Assembly (NCBI GenBank): GCA_029335875.2
Contig: JARJMZ020000035.1
Location: forward strand, 1-64,000
Direction of reading: 5' to 3'
Source of the DNA: Thermoprotei archaeon
Lineage (GTDB): Archaea; Thermoproteota; Thermoprotei_A; Sulfolobales; Acidilobaceae
Length of the DNA: 64,000 nucleotides
The number at the start of each line of letters is the position of its first letter. The first letter of the stretch is position 1. The translations under genes were made by a program, and so were the position numbers. The notes under the pieces are model-generated. The model was not told the DNA's origin. It ran no database searches and saw only the letters and a program-made list of their open reading frames with translations. This document shows positions 61,369-64,000 of this stretch, in pieces.

Positions 61369-61981
61369 AGTGAGAGTCCAGCCTGGGGACGTCTTAGGGG
61401 TCGTAGAAGAGTATACCCCGGGGACCGGGGTTTTCACAGACAACGATGGCGTGCTGAGGTCTAGCGTCGCGGGCTTAGCTGTCTTCGACCTCAACCATAA
61501 AACAGTCCACATAAAGCCCCTGAAAGACGTAAAGCTCCCTAAGGCTGGCTCCAGCGTTCTCGGCGTCGTCACAGGTTTGAGACACGACTCTGTCTCTGTA
61601 GAGTTGTACGGCATGCTCTCCCTCAGCCCCACAGTCTCGTGGGTGGGAGAGTTTTACGGCATACTATCAGGGTTCATACCCATAGGCCAGGTCTCCACAG
61701 AGTTCGTAAAAGACATCTACGAGTACTTCAGGCTCGGCGACGTAATAGTAGCTAGGACCCTCAACTCTTCAAACCCATACCAGCTCTCGACTAAACAACC
61801 CCAGTATGGGGTCGTCTACACTCTATGCTCCCACTGCCTCAAGCCCATGGAGCCCATAACCCAGAAAACCCTAAAATGCCCTAGCTGCGGGAGAGTAGAG
61901 ACCAGAAAGATATCAATACTAGCATCGTCTAAAGTCCTCCAAGTCAGTGTGAAGAGGCTTATAGCCATAAAAAGATGGTAG
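61346..61981 (+). CDS. csl4: Exosome RNA-binding subunit Csl4
   Basis: About 211 residues from TTG 61346, which has GAGGT 5 bases upstream. N-terminal domain (VQPGDVLGVVEEYTPG), an S1 RNA-binding domain (residues 70-150, FIPIGQVS), and a C-terminal zinc ribbon CSHC ... CPSCGR. Caps the archaeal Rrp41-Rrp42 exosome. A start at 61334 is also open. The archaeal operon order dph2 - methyltransferase - csl4 is conserved in crenarchaea. Confidence 0.92.
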   Translation: MSASGKLEVRVQPGDVLGVVEEYTPGTGVFTDNDGVLRSSVAGLAVFDLNHKTVHIKPLKDVKLPKAGSSVLGVVTGLRHDSVSVELYGMLSLSPTVSWVGEFYGILSGFIPIGQVSTEFVKDIYEYFRLGDVIVARTLNSSNPYQLSTKQPQYGVVYTLCSHCLKPMEPITQKTLKCPSCGRVETRKISILASSKVLQVSVKRLIAIKRW

Positions 61982-62081
61982 AAACCTCCAAGCCGCCCGG
62001 TTTCCACGAGAGATGAACTAATATTGCTGAACGTTTGTTATAAATAAGTTCCCCATCTATAAATCTGGAGGTTGAGGGGTT

Positions 62082-62708
62082 TTGGCTTTCAAGAGGGTTG
62101 TTAGAATTATAAAAATCCCGCCAAAGGCTAGGAGTAACCCCACAGAGTTCCTTGAAAAACTCACAGAAGCCCTTAGGACGCCCTCAACGTCAATATGCTT
62201 GAAAGGAGACACAATCAGGGTAGAAGTGGCTGGCCCCCCACGAACTGTTTACGAGACCCTAGGAAATATAACTTCACTACTAGAAGAGTACTCTGAGCAG
62301 CCTGGGGGGAGCCTTAAGAAATACACCTACGAGGCGGTGGAACGCCTGGCTGGCGTGGGGGTCCCGGTGGAGCTTCTAGGAGAGTATTTGAGGCTTAAGG
62401 GTTATAGGGCGGCTAGGAAAACTAAGAAGTCCATAGAGACGAGCGCCCCAAAAGATGTAGTGGTTGATGCTGCTAGGAGGATTGGAGACTCTCTAGTTAA
62501 AGCTGGGAGCGTTAAACTTTCAAATACAGCTTTCAAGATGGTGGTAGTAGCCTCAGCCATGCTAGGCTTGGAGCCCAGCCTGGTTGTGGAGAGGGGCTTA
62601 AAAGAGGGTGTCCTCGAAGCCTCCGCCGCCGGGAGTATAAGAGTATCCCATTTCTGGAGGAAGTCTCTGACGGATTTCTTAGAAGCGTTGAAGGAGGCTC
62701 CCGGCTAG
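62082..62708 (+). CDS. DUF2067 family protein
   Basis: 208 residues, TTG start after a TATA-like TTATAAATAAG. N-terminal ferredoxin-like strands (KRVVRIIKIPPKA, ISICLKGDTIRVEVAGPP), then helices and the C-terminal KLSNTAFKMVVVASAMLG. DUF2067 is a crenarchaeal family encoded near rpoL and csl4; its function is unknown, possibly RNA-related from its neighbours. 42 bp upstream of rpoL. Confidence 0.82.
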   Translation: MAFKRVVRIIKIPPKARSNPTEFLEKLTEALRTPSTSICLKGDTIRVEVAGPPRTVYETLGNITSLLEEYSEQPGGSLKKYTYEAVERLAGVGVPVELLGEYLRLKGYRAARKTKKSIETSAPKDVVVDAARRIGDSLVKAGSVKLSNTAFKMVVVASAMLGLEPSLVVERGLKEGVLEASAAGSIRVSHFWRKSLTDFLEALKEAPG

Positions 62709-62750
62709 CGGAGATCGTGAAGCTTATAAACGCGACCTTTAACCCCAGCT

Positions 62751-63077
62751 TTGGGGGCGCTGTCAGTGTCGAGTAAGGTTAAACTCCAAAGCCTGGGCGG
62801 TGGAAGATACGAGTTGACCATATTCGGGGAAGACCACACTATGGGTAACCTTCTCGCTAAAACCCTACTATCTATGGATGAAGTTGAGTTCGCCTACTAT
62901 GAGAAGCCCCACCACCTGGAGGATAAGATAGTGGTTTTCATCAACCTCAAAGACCCCGAAGCAGACCCTGTAAACGTTCTAACTAAAGCTCTTGACAGGA
63001 TCCTCAGGGTTAACAGTAAATTCAGGAAGCTCTATGTTGAAGCGTTGAAGGCTAAGGGTTTAACAGTTGAAAGCTGA
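62751..63077 (+). CDS. rpoL: RNA polymerase subunit L
   Basis: 108 residues with the RPB11-type core: GEDHTMGNLLAKTLL, FAYYEKPHHLEDKIVVFI and a C-terminal long helix (LTKALDRILRVNSKFRKLYVEAL). Forms the assembly platform with subunit D. TTG start. Last bases overlap the following gene by 11 bp. Confidence 0.95.
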   Translation: MGALSVSSKVKLQSLGGGRYELTIFGEDHTMGNLLAKTLLSMDEVEFAYYEKPHHLEDKIVVFINLKDPEADPVNVLTKALDRILRVNSKFRKLYVEALKAKGLTVES

Positions 63078-63339
63078 AGCTAGAATACTGGTAACAGAGT
63101 GCTCTGAGAAGCTTTGCGCCTCAGCCATATTGAGAGGGGAGGGTTTCGACACTATAATAATAGCCGGTGACTGTAGAGAGCTGTGCTCCAGGCTTGAAGG
63201 GGAAGGCTATATCTACGAGTTAAGATACTATCATGGAGCTTGCGACTGCAACCTACCGCAGCCCCCTAGGAGCCCTGGAAGCCTGGATGTTATAGTGGTT
63301 TTTCTGAGGAGGCTGTTAGAGGAGCTCCACAAACTTTAA
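63067..63339 (+). CDS. Small cysteine-bearing hypothetical protein
   Basis: 90 residues, TTG start inside rpoL. Six cysteines: ECSEKLC, GDCRELC, and a HGACDC pair near residue 60. A strand (FDTIIIAGD) precedes GDCRELCSRL, so an alpha/beta fold is likely, with the Cys pairs possibly binding metal. Not a recognised family; linkage to rpoL suggests a transcription or RNA role but nothing proves it. Confidence 0.58.
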   Translation: MKAEARILVTECSEKLCASAILRGEGFDTIIIAGDCRELCSRLEGEGYIYELRYYHGACDCNLPQPPRSPGSLDVIVVFLRRLLEELHKL

Positions 63340-63423
63340 ACACTGCTGGCTTTAACCAATACTAAACCCTAATTAATTAAAGTTTAAATTCCCCTGGGCA
63401 CCTTATACTGTGGAGATGCGAGA

Positions 63424-64000
63424 TTGCGAAAACAGTATAGAGATGATAAGGGCAAGTTGAAGAAACTCCTATCTGAGGCTAGGAACGTTCTAGTTCTAGA
63501 GTCTGAGGATTCCGACCCCCTAATAGTTATAGAAAATAAAACTGGGGGGTTAAGCCTTGCAGCCATGGAGCCTGGAGGATATAAAATCATAGCTGTAGAG
63601 CCCCCAAGCTCCCTGGAGAGGCTGGAGAGTATACTTAAAGACACTATAGAGAGGTATGTAGGGGGGAGAGGAGTATTAACCCTCGGGTGCGACCCTGAAA
63701 AAGGAGGCTTCTACATAGACGGGTGGCCGGTGGAGAGGAGAAAAGGGAAAGTGTTCTATGGAGATTCACGGGACTCCTACATAAAGCTCCTGGCTAGAAT
63801 ACTATGGTGTATAAACGAGGCGGGAATGGCCGAGCTAGTGCTCAGAAGCTTCAAAGGATACAGAGACCTCGACACGGGGCTGCCAGTCTACCAGATTAGA
63901 GTCTACGGGATCTATAAGAAGAATGAGGAAATACAGTTACACAAACTACCTTTAAAGCACTTGAGAGAAGCTAGAGTGGGGGTCTTAAAGAGGGGGGATG
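63424..64000 (+). CDS. Hypothetical protein, cut by the window end
   Basis: Open from TTG 63424 to the last base with no stop: at least 192 residues. It begins MRKQYRDDKGKLKKLL and contains NVLVLESEDSDPLIVIENKTGGLSLAAMEPGG and LTLGCDPEKGGFYIDGW. Mixed alpha/beta, soluble, few cysteines. AGTTTAAATT lies 30-40 nt before a GGAG leader. Not recognised. The complete gene lies outside the window. Confidence 0.6.
   Translation, partial: MRKQYRDDKGKLKKLLSEARNVLVLESEDSDPLIVIENKTGGLSLAAMEPGGYKIIAVEPPSSLERLESILKDTIERYVGGRGVLTLGCDPEKGGFYIDGWPVERRKGKVFYGDSRDSYIKLLARILWCINEAGMAELVLRSFKGYRDLDTGLPVYQIRVYGIYKKNEEIQLHKLPLKHLREARVGVLKRGD

Noticed and set aside
1..64000. CRISPR arrays, complete insertion sequences with transposases, rRNA genes
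   Set aside because: No regularly spaced short repeats, no transposase-like protein and no rRNA sequence seen; the only repeats are the seven dispersed elements.

Overview
The window is a compact, intron-poor archaeal chromosome segment from a thermophilic Thermoproteota (Crenarchaeota) member. Markers for this are ribosomal proteins eS26, eL44 and eS27, RNA polymerase subunit L, archaeal PCNA, primase PriS and GINS, pelota, Csl4 of the exosome, KEOPS Pcc1, prefoldin beta, an archaeal ATP synthase proteolipid, class-II GlyRS and archaeal-type ProRS, and a full-length (about 325 nt) RNase P RNA. TTG and GTG starts, TATA boxes about 25-30 nt before start codons (leaderless or short-leader mRNAs) and tRNA genes with encoded CCA fit this. 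The full-length RNase P RNA argues against the Thermoproteaceae with minimal RNase P. A Desulfurococcales/Acidilobales-like lineage is an inference; the genus cannot be read from the sequence.

Layout. 1-5 kb: cis-prenyltransferase, DUF373 membrane protein, and a 3-hydroxyacyl-CoA dehydrogenase/enoyl-CoA hydratase fusion. 5-10 kb: a MoxR / DUF58 / membrane-protein operon on the minus strand, diverging from DUF4129- and DUF4350-like genes. 10-21 kb: AIM24-like protein, a membrane thioredoxin plus CcdA-like pair, tRNA-Gly, TrmY, thiolase, sugar nucleotidyltransferase, EamA transporter, RecQ-like helicase, AMMECR1, a C/D box sRNA and a decayed peptide-binding protein gene. 21-31 kb: GlyA, aldo/keto reductase, E1-like protein, CysRS, phosphohexuloisomerase, two tandem nucleotidyltransferase-like proteins and a geranylgeranyl-reductase-family flavoprotein. 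31-42 kb: small heat-shock protein, ZPR1, tRNA-Glu, DHH phosphoesterase, XPF nuclease, Pcc1/DUF3194/prefoldin, RNase P RNA, ValRS, pelota. 42-56 kb: GlyRS, isocitrate dehydrogenase, AspRS, glycerate kinase, a pilin-like surface protein, Dcd, ProRS and eS26. 56-64 kb: information-processing genes (atpK, eL44, eS27, GINS15-PriS-PCNA, Dph2, methyltransferase, Csl4, DUF2067, RpoL).

The most striking thing the genes do not explain is a family of seven intergenic elements of about 210-280 bp (1-278, 8126-8370, 21262-21514, 30761-31012, 37097-37355, 41437-41645, 47848-48127), in both orientations. They have conserved ends, hairpins near both ends and no coding capacity. Two copies share a 105-nt identical block, so the family has moved or been converted recently. 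They look like palindrome-ended non-autonomous elements, or possibly a structured RNA family. Other items worth checking are a C/D sRNA whose C and D boxes carry a compensatory change, a frameshift at the trmY start, and two small proteins with paired cysteine motifs.

Metabolically, the hydratase/dehydrogenase fusion and the thiolase could serve acyl-CoA oxidation or the crotonyl-CoA to acetyl-CoA half of a 4-hydroxybutyrate cycle. The phosphohexuloisomerase, glycerate kinase and isocitrate dehydrogenase fit archaeal central carbon metabolism. The membrane thioredoxin/CcdA pair fits disulfide handling at the cell surface.
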